Part shown: in pieces, positions 11,601 through 24,310 of the stretch
How the letters are laid out: each line of letters begins with the position of its first letter
Position numbering within the stretch: the stretch's first letter is position 1
Assembly (NCBI GenBank): GCA_012845835.1
Contig: JABAKD010000002.1
Coordinates: forward strand, 24,222,518 to 24,286,517
From: Undaria pinnatifida
Lineage: Eukaryota; Sar; Phaeophyceae; Laminariales; Alariaceae
DNA: 64,000 nt
Direction: 5' to 3'
Notes under the pieces: model-generated
The model's database searches: none
What the model was told of the DNA's origin: nothing
Seen by the model: the letters and a program-made list of their open reading frames with translations, nothing else
Position numbers and translations under genes: made by a program

Positions 11601-14600
11601 CAGCCATCCTGGGTGTTTCGGGTTACAACACCCCGCGACAGACATAATTGAAAACTCAACATACAACCCCTTCGGGGCTTCAACAGGGAAAAATGCAAAG
11701 AATACAAGATTGCAGCATCGACGACACGAAGCAGCCCGAGCTGCCGGAATAGGGGGGGTGTCTGAACTGCTATGCAGGTAGGTAGATGACCCACGCGCGT
11801 AGATCGTGGTGACCGTACTGCTTGCTCTTGCTATCATAGTTGCTTGATAACATCGCACTTCTGTTATCGTGGTGGTTAGCAATACATGGGCTCCCAATAG
11901 GGCTAAGAGCATCTCTTTCCAGCGCTGTTGCAAACGAGGACGGCCGGGCGGTGACATCTTGCGGTCTGTCCCTAACCAACGTGGATTGATTTGATTGCAA
12001 CGCGGTGTAGAAGGACGAGCGCGCACAGCCTAATTGGTTCCTACCAGACAGTAGCACCCGCAGCACGTACGTACTGTTCTGCTACACAGCCACAAACTTG
12101 GGGGTAACGTCGAAGACTGGCATGCCGGTGTGGGGAAAACTATGCAAAACCCCGACATAATTCGGATGGAGAACGCCTACTTGACAGTCTATACCCTGAT
12201 GTAAACGGTAAGCCCAGCATATTTCGGGGAAGAAAGCAAACGTGACGGTCTACCGCTGTGCATAGTACCCTCGTTTGAGCTCGTTGGTGTTACTTGTCTG
12301 GTTACTTGCGAGGTGGCTAACTTTTTACTTACATACCATGGTAACAGTTTTCAAGACGTTTTTCTTTTTGCTATACCAGTACCAGGCACCTGTTTTTTTG
12401 AACGTTCATAGGAACACCTGTGCTCCCCACTTACAACCTGCGACGCCCCCGGCATGTCAAACCAACCACATCCCGAAGGGAAACCTTGTAGGTACCGAAC
12501 ATCTTGACTGTTGTCGCCATGCCATCATCCACAAAATAACCCAGTTGGGGAGGCAACGGGCTTCAAGGACACACACGCCGCTGACGACACTGGGGTGAAG
12601 CAGTACACCAACAAGCGCCGTATTCAGCGTCGAACGGGCGGCTGCTCAAGTCATGCACAAACAGCGCTTGCGGCCTCATCATTGGGCGGAACTGGTACGA
12701 TGTGATCAACGCACGCCTGCTTTGCCCCCGGGCTTAATCGTACACTGCTCCTACACTTAAAAAACGTTCCACACTCGAAACTTCAGCAGTTTCGAGATAT
12801 ATTCGGATTGAGTATATTCCAAAGTCCAGAAATTTGTAGTTTTTGACTGTTACAGATTTCATTCTTTTCCGCATCGAAAACGCTTCCCAAGGTCTGTCAA
12901 ACGAGTTACTTATCGACGTGTTAATATGTGAATATAATTTACGAATAACCGGGTCACATGGAAGTGCCGGCGACAGGTGACATCGAAGTGCCGGCTACTT
13001 ACTAAAGAAAAATGAACCACATCGTCGCTCCCGTGCTGCTTCCGCATCTTGGGGGCCACCTCTTCCATGTTGAAAACACTGGACTACAACTCCACGAAAT
13101 GGTCTTAGATTCGAGGATACAGGGAATCTGTGCAATTTCATTCATCGGCTGGGGTGGGGGTCCTGCGTCGACCAAACCAGTCGAAACTGCGGATTTCATT
13201 ATCCCAGGCATCATCAGCTACCAGGTAAACTGGCCGTCGTTTGGAGAGACGGGATCCGCGGTTGGCGACTCGTCGAATTTCCAGATTTGCACCAAAAAAA
13301 AACGACATCTACATGTACTGCTGCTACCTGCTTCGTACCGCCTGTACATCAAAATTCCTCCTTCTACTATTGTAACACGCCTCCTTTTACTATACATTCA
13401 GATCACATAAATGATACGAGCAGCTGCTATACGAGTGCAATGCCAGGTACAAAGCATTACGAACGTCAACAGGTTTGTTCCACTGAAGGTGCCACGCGGG
13501 CGGCGACGCACCTCAACATCCGGGCTCCCTTCTCAGGGTTTTCCACAAACGCCAGCTTGTCCGCGAGGGGGAGCGCGGTCATCTCCCCGAACGAGCGCGC
13601 CAACACGTTGAGCAAGTGCTCCATGAAAGGCATGTACCGAAGCGGAAACTCCGGCCCCGCCACCGACCCCGTCCAAGGCAGATGAGGCCCCTCCTCGCCC
13701 GGGGGGCGCGTTGGCGCAACGGTGACCGAATCCAACGACGATTCGTCAACGCGAGGCCCCGTAGCCACCTGGGGTGGCGTGACGCGGGGGGGTGGGGGTC
13801 ACTATCATGTATGATTGCATTTTTAGACCGTAGCAGACCTGGGGGGGGGGATCTTGTGGCATGGGAAAAAGCACTGGTGCGGTCGAGGAAGCTTAAGCTT
13901 GGTCCATGAGAGTCTCCATGCAGCCCGAAGTGTCGGGGCTATTAATTGGCAAACACTACCAGGGGCTGTTGTATGTCATGGTCATGTGCCATGCGTCGCG
14001 TGTAAACGAGGGTTTGCTTCGTAACAGGAGTACGTCGAAACTAAAAAGTGATTGGGAGCATAAGGCGACACACTTGGTACAGCAGAGCAACTGGTACGAG
14101 GGTGACTCCCAACCCTAACCCCGACCCTAACCCAGCTCGGCGAGGGCTACCACCCTTCGCGCGGGTGTTGGATGGTCTCAAATTAATGTCTGCGGGCCCC
14201 GTGGACCATCTACGAAAACGTATTACTTTTGGTACTTTATCTGGTATGTTTGGGGTGGTGAGAATGCGGTCAAGTCTGCTGCTGGGTACCCTACGACTGC
14301 TGGTGTCTTCATAGGACGTACCCCTGAGGTACGTATTTTTTGCGATTTCTTATATTTCATCTTCTTTTCTTTCCTTTTGTTTCTTTTTCCAATTGACTTG
14401 AGTCTGAAGTGCGCATGCAGAGTGAGAGGTGCTACGCGTAATATTATAAAAAATGAAAATACACTCCAGCTGTGAGATCGAAGATTTTGTCGAAACTCAT
14501 CTTTGCAAGCTGTGTGTGATATTCCGATCGCGCGCATTACGAGTGTGTGTCCTCATTAAGGATATAGGTCGGCGACTCCCCTTACAACTACAGTGTAGCT

Positions 14601-16197
14601 ATCAGGGTCAACAGGGTGATTTTAGTCAGTCTGTGCGCGGAAACTATAAAACCCGTTTCTGAGGGGGACAAAATCTGGCAGCTGTGGAGGTGTATCTTTT
14701 ATCAAGTGAATCTTGTAAGTCGAATAACCGGTGAGGGGGGGGGGGGAGTTTTGGACGTGGGGGCCTGGTTTTGATCAAAAGCGAGCGGGTTTGGAGGGGG
14801 GGGAGGGGGGGAGGGGGGGGCAATTTGTGCACGTAATATATACGGGGTGTCTTTTCTGGGTGGCAAGAGTTGTCGGATTGTTAGGCGCGAGAAGTGAGAC
14901 GTATATGTGCCACTATGGACCTGGCACATCGTAGGCCGACTCCCGAATTCACTTTTTTATGTTTTTCTGGCGAAGGCATGAATTGCGTCAGCTACGATAT
15001 ACGAGTATGCGTGTTTGTTTGTGTCTGTCCCTGGGGTTTTCCTCAGCTCCATAAAATAGGAGCCTGTCCTGTGACCAGGGACTTGATAATGTAAGAACAC
15101 TATTACATCAGGGGCATGTACATGGGCCATGACGGCAAAAATCTTCCTCGTTATCGACATAATCTTGCCCCAGGGTACTGCAAACAACAAATGGTGTGTG
15201 ACGGCGTAAAGGGTTAACACGCACGGTGAGTTCCGGTGCGCGACACAAGCCCCTTTCCTGCCGAGGGTGGCCCACACAGCAGACAACTCAACGCGGGGCG
15301 AAACTATAGCTCCAGAGCACCATCTATTGCGCACGTACGTACCTGGTACTCAGGGGGAAAACAGGTTAAACTGACGATTACAGTACAGCATCATCCACAA
15401 GGAGCAGCTCCCAACTATCAACAATGCAAAGCAAGGACCTGTATGACACGTTCGCACCATGATGATACTAGTATTGCTGCACGCTCTTGCTAGACGGGTG
15501 ATTGTTTATACCTATGTTCTCGTTTTTCTACGTAGTAGGTCCTGTGTCCTGTGGGTCCAGGGTCCCAAAAACTCGAACCTGTGCGAGCTGCGAGGCAAAC
15601 ATTGAAAATGCACATGGTGGGAGTTTCGAGAAAATAAAACATGCGAGAGCTACGATGACGAGTACTATTAATAATAACGCTGCAGTTGTACACAATTGGG
15701 CGAACTCTAGAGCCAAACCTGCTTGTTTGTGTACTGCTTTGTAAATCGAGACATGTTTCATGTTTCGTTAGATACCCACCAGGATGCATGCACCTGGATC
15801 TGCCCCCTGACTTACAGTGCATGTACAAGGCAAGAGGTATCTGTCGATGTTATCGAGTGCTCACGCTCACCATATGTACGACATAGTCCCCTCGCCATCT
15901 CCACCGGGCTGCCCCTGCTCTGTCCCCTCTCTCCGCCCTGCTAGCGCGATACTTGACAGCGCCACCTTTCGCATTTCGGGCCGACGGCGCCAACGTCGCC
16001 GACGGCACCACGAAGCTCCTACCACAAGGGAGACACAATGCTACATATGCAGCCATAACAACGAACGTACAGAGGGTCCGTCTCCTTCGCCGGCTTCTCC
16101 CTCCTCGGTTGAAAGGTGCCTCCCGCCGATCCACGATTCGCCCAGACATTGCGCTACATGGTGCGGGCATGCTGCTCTGCGGCGCGCAGATAGCCAT
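8680..16197 (-). CDS. Plastid ferredoxin-dependent bilin reductase (FDBR, PebA/PebB/HY2 type), 5 exons, 424 aa
   Basis: Exons on the minus strand are 16197-15871, 13768-13512, 10810-10604, 9718-9605 and 9049-8680. All introns are GT-AG, and the 1275 nt close exactly on TGA. FDBRs reduce biliverdin to phytobilins with ferredoxin electrons in plastids. The core runs from RYMPFMEHLLNVL (about 150) through ENPEKGARML and VRLTYFDAGDKVQVLNAV to FPLMGIDLISFG with the conserved catalytic Asp (about 238). It continues with VDVQPL, SPRFYDSARFFSDDMLFGR and AERDPAHGLFRNYYG with the second conserved Asp (about 361), and ends in KFLFELS. Asp in the ERDPA motif points away from PcyA (Asn there) and towards Peb/HY2-type enzymes; the exact product cannot be read. 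The N-terminus has a basic region, a hydrophobic stretch (FVVMAAYVALCLPC) and then GRSFVVPS, a heterokont two-part plastid presequence. Later in-frame Met codons (for example 16149) are alternative starts. The C-terminal 30 residues are Gly-rich. Confidence 0.88.
9050..9604 (-). other. Intron 4 of the bilin reductase gene, with a G-rich block
   Basis: Begins with donor gtgagg at 9604 and ends with acceptor ctaacag at 9050. On the + strand, 9105-9215 is almost pure G with A, T and C interruptions and includes runs of ten or more G. A short telomere-like piece, gggttagggttc, lies near 9380. Confidence 0.7.
10811..13511 (-). other. Intron 2 of the bilin reductase gene (2.7 kb)
   Basis: Runs from donor gtgcgt at 13511 to acceptor gtaacag at 10811. 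A + strand frame at 13012-13236 starts MNHIVAPVLLPHLGG and is followed by a donor-like caggtaaac. It may be a captured coding fragment but matches nothing I know. The rest is unremarkable. Confidence 0.6.
13769..15870 (-). other. Intron 1 of the bilin reductase gene (2.1 kb), invaded by repeats
   Basis: Runs from donor gtgagc at 15870 to acceptor ccccag at 13769. It holds telomere-like pieces at 14112-14133, one copy of interspersed repeat family A at about 14450-14740 followed by G-runs to 14820, and one inverted copy of repeat family B at about 15025-15095. Confidence 0.65.
14450..14820 (+). repeat. Interspersed repeat family A, copy with G-rich tail
   Basis: Contains the family core gagatcgaagattttgtcga, then cctcattaaggatataggtc, cagggtcaacagggtgat and ggggacaaaatctggcagct, and ends in aaccggtgag followed by G-runs. 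The same order recurs in both orientations between 44 and 61 kb. Confidence 0.8.
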
Positions 16198-16605
16198 TAG
16201 GGAGGACGAAGCTACAAACCCTCCTGTGCTCGCCAACCAGCCCGGTGTACGCTAAGAACGAATCGGGTGGCGATTCAATTCCAGCGTTGGTGCCGTGCTG
16301 TCCTCCTCTCGGTTTGGCGAGGCAAAAGTTACGCAGAACCCGTCTCTTGTTGAATCTGTTTCTGCGCTATCTCAGGTCGTTTGCCATTGGATCTGCATCA
16401 ACGTCTCAATTTGCCCACTTTCGGACCTGAAAATGCCTTCCATCATCTTAACAAAAGTTTTTTATTGCGCCGCAGAAATTCGTTTGGAGCCGTCGTGCTG
16501 CTGTCTGTGCAGCACGAGTTCATCGTAGCAGGTAGTAAGTAGGCCGTCGGTAGTATATACCAGTAATACGGCACGTGTGTGCCGAACCGTGAGAACCTCG
16601 CGGCT
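16198..16605. promoter_or_regulatory. Divergent intergenic region between the bilin reductase and tandem-domain genes
   Basis: 408 bp separate the ATG of the bilin reductase (minus strand) from the proposed ATG of the tandem-domain gene (plus strand). Both promoters and 5' UTRs must lie here or overlap the first exons. I see no clear TATA box or palindrome. The arrangement suggests, but does not show, shared regulation. Confidence 0.45.
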
Positions 16606-19600
16606 ATGGTTGAGATGGACGGCATTATCCCACGCAGGGTTCGCAGAAGACCAACCGCGTGGATAAGACCACTGGGTTACCTGGCAAGCATCCGCGGTGT
16701 GCCAGCTTTCAGCAGCACCGCAGCCGTGTTGCAGTCAGCCTCTCGTACTACGGCACTCGCGAACAATTGCCCCGTCTTCTTGCGCCGTCGATCTGCGGGG
16801 GTGCCATGCGTCGACCGGGGCAGCTGTAGCGCATTAGGTTGCAGCAGAGGGAGGCGAGGAACCGCTGGGGATGGCTCCTGGAAGCTGTGCTCCTCGGTAG
16901 GTGAAAACATTGGGAAGGAGAGCGAGGATGACGACGGCGACGGTGTTAGTCTATTTCCAGGTGGGTGGGGTCCAAACTCACCGAAGGAACAGCGCACCAA
17001 CACTAACTACTGCTACACCCCATGCTTGTATGTCTAGGCATCATCTGCCATCTGAGTCAGTGCCGTGCTGTACCAACGGCCGTCGTGAGATGGAGCAACA
17101 CACTTTGCAACGCGAAAGGCAGTTGAGAAGATCCCCGACCACTTTCTCCCGATCGATGTGAACGCTGTCAATAGAACACCCGTCCCGCCTGCTGTACCTA
17201 CCCACCTTCCATTCGATTTCGTTTTGGGAACAGCTCGTATACCTCTCGCGAGAGCAGGCGATAGTGCACACGCTCCCGACGTCTCCATGCCATTGGGTGC
17301 ATGTGCGTAATCTGTACCTTGTATAGTCTACCGGTTTAGCGTACTCGAGGCATGCGTTCAAAGTGCAGCCCAGGGCTCAACTTGTTGTACTGCTTTTCTG
17401 TGCCTGTGTTCCGGAACCGCCGACGGCGTTGCATATTGTGCACGCTGCTCTGCAGTACCCCTGGGATGTATGTGACGCACACAAGAAAACGTGCCGCCTT
17501 TTGCGGGTGTTGATATAACAGCAGCACCGCCTTTTGCGGGTATTGATATAACAGCAGCACCGCCTTTTGCGGGTATTGATATAACAGCAGCACCGCCTTT
17601 GATCAACGCCGCGGCCGCTCGAACGACTGACGAAAACTCGCACGTAAAGACCTGTCGGCTGGTATAGTACTCATCACTGGCCTACTCATTCACGACTAAA
17701 GACTTACGTATAGACCGGTTAGTTATTATGAAAAAGGTATCATATAACATCCCTCATCCCTCATCCCTCCCGTAGAAAAAGGCTACTTCGTATACTCGTA
17801 CCAGGTATGCTAAATATGGCGGTTTGGAGTTATTTCCCCCGGGGCGTTTCTCCGTTTTTTCATATTCCGCGAACGGCAAGAATTCTGCGAACGGCGCGTG
17901 GATTTGTGAACGCGAGCGTGCGTGGAACGCGTAACATGCATCCATGAGTGATACTGTAAGTAGGCTTGTGGGCAGTACTACTGCTGTAGGTAACCAACGT
18001 GACAACCGTAAGTGAGTAGCGCGTATAGCTAACACCACCGCGGGTACACACGTTTACGTTTATGTTGAGTTGGCAGGCGTTTCGAATTGACCCATCATGG
18101 TTTCCAGCAGCTGCCAACTCGGAGCGCGTCCACGCGTTTCGAATTGACCCATCATGGTTTCCAGCAGCTGCCAACTCGGAGCGCGTCCACGCTCCGGCAC
18201 CCTGCACCTCGCTGTTGGGCGAGCAACATTCAAACGCCTCCGCTGCGGCTGCTGCAGGCTCTACGGTAGCAGCGTGTCGCACCAGATCCAATGATTGGCT
18301 GCTGTCCCGTTTGCGCTTCGTTATCGCGTCACTCGCGTTTATCGGATGCGTTCTCGAGGTGGACGCTTTAACGAAGACGGGCTTTATTGAATTCAATACC
18401 TGAACAGCCCGCTGGCTGTAAAAACACGTTATGTATGGGAGTGTTTCCTGTTTCGTGCCACCTGCAACTAATTTTCAACACGTGCAAGGGCAGTTGGTGC
18501 GTTTTGAGACGTCCAATCAGCAACGGCGCCCGTTAAGATCCATGGCGTGGCATCTTGCGTACGGACATCGCTCGTAGAGGGTGCGCGTCGCTCGACATTC
18601 CGCGGCGAGCAGGCAGGAGGCACTGCTGTGGTGTGACCAACCCTATCGCCTGCGGCTCCGCTTGTCCCCGCCTCGAGCGGACCCGCAACGCCAAGGAATG
18701 TTCAAAGAAGGACACTAAAGGAGGCGACGATAGGGGAGATCGACTCCGACACTCCCCCTCAAAAGTCTGCCCTCCGCCGGGCTTATTGCCTGACGCCAAA
18801 GGTCATATCGCTCCCGTGGTTTGCGTGCGTCCTCTGAGTTTTGCGATGTCATACCGTTCAACTTTCTCTTTTTCCCTCGGCAATTGCGACGAATGTGCAA
18901 CGCAATACCAGGTAATCCCGTCAACTCATAAACGTCGTCAAGGAAACTACTAATAAACCAGATACGGGTGCGTTTTTGCTTTGGTTTGCACAGACACGCT
19001 CGGGCCTACGGCGCCAATGGGGGTGACCGCCGAATCCTGGGAGCGCGTGAAGCGCTCAGCTCGGGATAAGCGGCTCGAAGACGAGCGCTTATCCCCCAGC
19101 CCAAGGCATTCGCCGAAACACGTGGCCACTGTGACTATCCAGGTAGGTCGGGAAGAGATGTGCCCAAGGTGCTTTGCGGTGTTGTGTTTTGCGGCGACGG
19201 TTTTGGGGAAGGTCGTGTAAGGCGCTGCCTGCTGACGCTTACCGTAAAGCCTTTAGAACTGTGGAGACTACGTGTAGGATGGTTTTTGCGGTGGTGCAAG
19301 GGTCAACCGCAGCCGTTACCACTGAAGCTGTTGGTGCTGCAGCGGCGTCGACAGTGTGGCCTCCTTGTTTTTGGCCTGGTACACGACCGTGCAGCCGGCT
19401 TGACGTTGTGTAGTGTTGTTGTCTGGCGCCGCTCTACCGTATCATGCACGTACTTCGCGTGATGACTTGCCGGCAGCTGTTTGCGTCATGTGGCACCGGT
19501 CCAATGCGCTCGCTATCATAGCTGTCCTGCCATGCATCCGCTCCTTGGCAGACGTACGGTGCAACCCATCCTTGTCTGCGTGGTGCGTATTTCACACACG

Positions 19601-22600
19601 TGCGCACGCACGCAGGAGTAGTGCTCGCACCATTATCCAGTAGGCAGGGGGGGCGCGGCACGGAGTAGACGCAGAGACGCGCAAGCTAACACTTTTATTT
19701 TTGTCCTCCGCACAGCTGCTGCTCTGATTTGGGCGCTCTTCGTCTTCCTGTTGGATTGTTGCCGTCACGGATACCGCTACCGTTTCCGTTACTGCTACCG
19801 ATATCGCTACCGCTTTTGTTACCGCTGCTGTTACCGTTGCCGGTACTGTTACCGTTTTCGCCATTATTACCGTTACCGATACAGGTGCCGTTAATGTCAT
19901 CGTTGCCGTTTCCACTACCATTACCGTTACTGTTACCGTTACCGTTACCGTTTCACTCACTTTCTTTCTCCCCCACCCCCTCTCCGTGGCGGTGTATGTT
20001 GCTTGCTCCCTTCGCAGGCCCTCGGCCGTAACGACGTCCCGTACCCGAACCACGGCTGCGAGGTGGCGATAAGGTTCTCCAGCGCCTCCAACCCGGCCTC
20101 CGGCTTCACACCGGGCGGCATGCGCACGTATCTGGACGACCCGAGGTGTGACCGCACTGCGTGCAAGTGTTGGACCCCCACAGTCTCTCACAGTGATGGT
20201 GGTACAACAGAGGGTAGGGGCCGCAGTCGTACAGCAGCAGAGCTCCTTCCGAGCCTCGCGCTTCTTTTGGCTGGCGATGGACCGTTACCCCCTCACCCGC
20301 TCCCCCCTCGTGCGTTTTTTTTTTCCCTCACGGTTTTTCGCGCTGGCCGCCGGGCACGTCAGGGTGGCGGGGGCTGGTTTTGGGGCAGCAGTCAGCTGCC
20401 TTTGCGTGCCGTAGAAGTAAGCCTGTTGTATCGTTTATTTCGTCTTCGGTTTGTTTGATTCGCCACGGGTATTTCGTTTTAAAAGTACATACCCGCTACC
20501 CTACGTTACACTTCGTCCGGCTACACCACACCACGGCACGACACACCACACCACGGCACAACAGCATCCGTAGCCAAAGCACAAAAACACACCTGTGGAC
20601 AAAACGTGTGACCTGATGCACGCCCCCCCCACCGCTCCGCCATCCCCAACTGGGCGCTCAAACGCTGTTGCGCCGGCGCCCCCTCTCCCCTCTTTGTGCA
20701 CCCCAACTTGAAGCATCCCCCTCTCCCCTCTCCCCTCTTTGTTGACCCCAACCTTAAGCATGACTTTCTATCGAATCCTGGGCGATTGGGACGAGATGGG
20801 CCCCCCGGGAGACACCGACATGGACGACGAGGAAGGCAGGGCCTACCAGCAGGTACGCCAGAGGTCGGCGATGATGCGCATCTAGAGACCCCGTACCCCC
20901 TGGATTCGGCGTTGTTTTTTGGTGATATCCGATGGTGTCGGTTTGGGCGTAGGCGCGTGGCTGACTCGGGGCCGGTTTCCGCGGGGGAGCAAGCACCGCA
21001 GGGGTGTTGACGAAGTCTACGAGCGCGTGGTCATGCGCGCGCCCGTTGTTATGGGGCTGCCGCCGCCGCAGCAGCAGCAGTGACAGAGTGCTTGGATCCT
21101 GCAGTAGTTGATCAAGGTTTGATCTGACCGGGTTGCCTGGGGCTGCATCTGGAGCCGGTAGAACGCTTCACGTTTTGAGACGCCTGATCCTCCGCCGGCT
21201 TCAGGCCGTGGAATGCACGCGCGCACGCATGCACACGCCCGCGCGCTTTTCATCGTACCCTCGTTTGTCCGTCCTCACCGCTCCGCTCACGACAGCGAAA
21301 CAATGTTTTAGGTTTGAGCTTCGACGCTTTTTTTTCAGCCCCTTCCGTGCCTCCGCACCTCGCTCCCTCCCCCCTTGACTCTCGTTTCAACCTACCCGCC
21401 CCCCGGCCCGGAACGCGCCTCCTCCCTCTTGTCGAATTGTTTTGCAATAGATCCGAGTACGAAGGGAAAAGGACCCTGCTTGGAGCGTGGTGAATATGGA
21501 CCTTGTACGAGAGGATGGGTGCTGGCTGATAGAGCGGCTGTGGGTAAGTGCGTGGAGGTCAAGTCGGGGGAGGAGGGACCCGTTCGGTCACGCGTCTGCG
21601 ATCATGGCCGGAGGCACGGAGGCCGCGCTTTGTCTCCGCCGGCTACGATGGTGGACAGCAGATAGTGATGACAGTGGCATCTCGCGTCTCGCTGACCGTG
21701 GCGTGGAAAACAACATTAGTGCCGCCTTCGGGCTTCAATTGACCAAAGGAGGAGATGACGATAAAGCAACTGGGACGTGAGGAAATAGGAAATTATCCCT
21801 CCCTCCCTCCCTCCCTCCCTCTGTCCCTCCCAGGCATCAGTAACAGCAACGTTTACAGGCCCATTTGGTTTCAGCTGGCTCAGCGGTTTCCCCAGTCCAG
21901 TAGGTTACTTTCTTTGCGTGCTCGAAACCAGTGATGCGTGGCGTTCGCCGCAGACCAGCTGATTTTTTTTAATACCATTGCAGCTACCCACGCAAGTGCT
22001 GAAACAAGGTGTCTCCACCTTGTACTTTGCCATTCACCCCTTCAAATGACAGCAGTGCCGCTTTTCCTTAATTTGATGGCATTTTTTTCAAATTTTTATT
22101 CAGGTCGACGACAAGAGCGTTGCGGGCGGACGAACGGGAGAAGGGAACGAGTCGCCTCCGCGACCCCTCACAGTAGCAGAGCTGTTCGACGAGGACCGGC
22201 TGGAGATGATGTCGTGCAAGTACGCGGATTACGACCCGGCGCGCCTCGCCGCCGCGGGAGGGGACTGGCTAGAGGAACGCCCGAACACCTCTCTTTCTCC
22301 CAAGGCGGTGAGTGCTTTTTTTGTTGCTGTTTCTTTCTTGTTGCGTGCGGGGGCGGAGCGGCGAGGGGGGGGGGGGGGTTGGCAATGGTGATATAGCTAT
22401 GATGCTCGACGCTCACATGGAGAAACATCGTACTTCGATTGATGAGACCGTTCGTTTTGGGGTTCTTTTTTATCGCGTGCCGTTAACGCTATTGCTATTG
22501 CTACTACTGTAAAAAAAGTGATCCTACTCTAATGCCTAGAGATTTCTCTCGATGAACACGGGTGGAGTTCTGCAAGGGTTAAGGGTCTATTTGGTGGCTG

Positions 22601-24215
22601 ATAATGCCAGGAGTTCCACACGCCGCCGCCGGTCTACTGTGCACACGTTGCCCCCCCCCCCCCCCTTTTGTCCAACAGCGTGCATTTTTTGCTACGCTGC
22701 ACGTTAGGGTTTCCGCGGCTACTACGGGCATCTACTCTCTACTCCACTCGCCAAACATGACCAATGTGTGTGCTGAATCGGACTCCGCCTTTATTTCTGC
22801 ACACGGCACCACGGTACTTTCTCTTCTGCTGCTGTATACAGGTGGCCTTGACCTGTATCATATCTCTCCGTCAGAACGACAGCGCCCCGGCGCCAAATCT
22901 CCGGAGAAATGAGGGGTGCGAGCGCGTGATTCGGTTTTGCTCGCCCACCAACGTCGCCAGCACCCTCACGCCGGCGCATTTCGCTAAGGTTGGGGTTTGC
23001 ATGTTTTGAGCTGTGTTCTGGAATAGTTAGGGGGGGGCGATAGGGGAGTTGTCGTGTCATGTATGGCCGTAGTCCGCAGGACCATAGACGCTCGCATCCC
23101 TACAGTACCGGGACGGAGCACGTCGGGTTTTCACCGACCATGCACATGTCGCGTGCATATAAAAGGGGGCGGGCGGGGGGGGGTCTGTGTTTGTCTGTTG
23201 ACACACGCGCGCGGCCCAAGGAACGAGGTAGTGCAGGAGGGCGGTGGAGGTGGGAAGGTAAAGGGAGGGTTCGAATCTAGTTCGTGATGGAGAGCCGCGA
23301 CACTGCCAACGCAGCGCAGCGCGCTGCGGGTCTCTCTGCGGATAGTTTTTCTCGACGGCTGACGGGTCAATGCGGGTCATTCTTCCTACTTTTTGTAGTA
23401 CCTCAACTGGTCGTACTCACAGCTGATGTATTTGAAATATTTTGATAAGACAACTTGAACCTTTCAACTCCCTTGCTTTTCCCCTTCACCCCCCCCCCCC
23501 CCCAGCTTACTCCACGTTTGACGGCGGGACGATGCCCACGCCCGTGCTCTTTGCGTTCTTTGATCGCAACGTATCTTGCTACGGGTACATGAATACCGGT
23601 GTTGCTTCCAAATGGAAAAGTTACCCAGCTTCAACATCCAGCCTGCTTTCATCATTATATCTCCCCTAGAACTGAGAATATTATCGTCATCCTAGGAGAC
23701 AGATGGTGGCCACAGGCGGCAAACCAGGCAGGGAATAAGATAAGCTTGTTTTTTCATTGCAATACGTGGAAACAACGTAATGAGCGCGCAACTGTTGGAG
23801 GTGGTTCCAGTAGAAGTAGGAACGGTGCTCCTTCTCGAAAGGGATTCGGGGTCAAAGGTCAAATGACTAAGGCAAGCAATAATTCAGTACGTCTCCCTCC
23901 CTCCCAACCCCGCCCCCCGCCGCCCCCTGCCCTCGCCACGCTCTCCTTTGTTCGGCGGGGTCTCCACCCACGCACTTGTTACTTGCATTCTTTGATGATC
24001 GTGATCGTGAAGTATCTGACCGACCCGTGGTACGCCATCTTCAAGGAGTGGGACGAGCTGGCGTTTCACAGCGAGGAAGTTTCTGACGATGGGAATACAG
24101 CAGACCTAGTGGTGCGAAGGAAATAATCCGTGCAGTACCGCCGTAGTTCACGCTCGTTCTTTTTTTCTTCATTTCTTGTTTTTTTGGCGCTGTGTTTTTT
24201 CTTTCTTCGTTTTAT

Positions 24216-24310
<95 letters not shown>

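Noticed and set aside
13012-13410. 132-codon + strand frame starting MNHIVAPVLL
   Set aside because: Lies within bilin reductase intron 2, has no recognised domain and becomes low quality after a donor-like site; noted only as a possible fragment.
17496-17601. CRISPR-like direct repeat
   Set aside because: The copies abut without spacers, so it is a tandem repeat in a eukaryotic intron.
19592-20191. 199-codon minus frame with Thr/Val repeats
   Set aside because: Generated by the intronic hexamer repeat; the + strand exon at 20018-20145 explains the coding signal at its end.
23262-23285. tRNA B-box-like gggttcgaatct
   Set aside because: No A-box at suitable distance and no cloverleaf.
23505-23600. 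Extra exon of the tandem-domain gene (TFDGGTMPTPVLFAFFDR)
   Set aside because: It follows a C-run acceptor but would interrupt the domain between FAK and YLTDP, where copy 1 is continuous.
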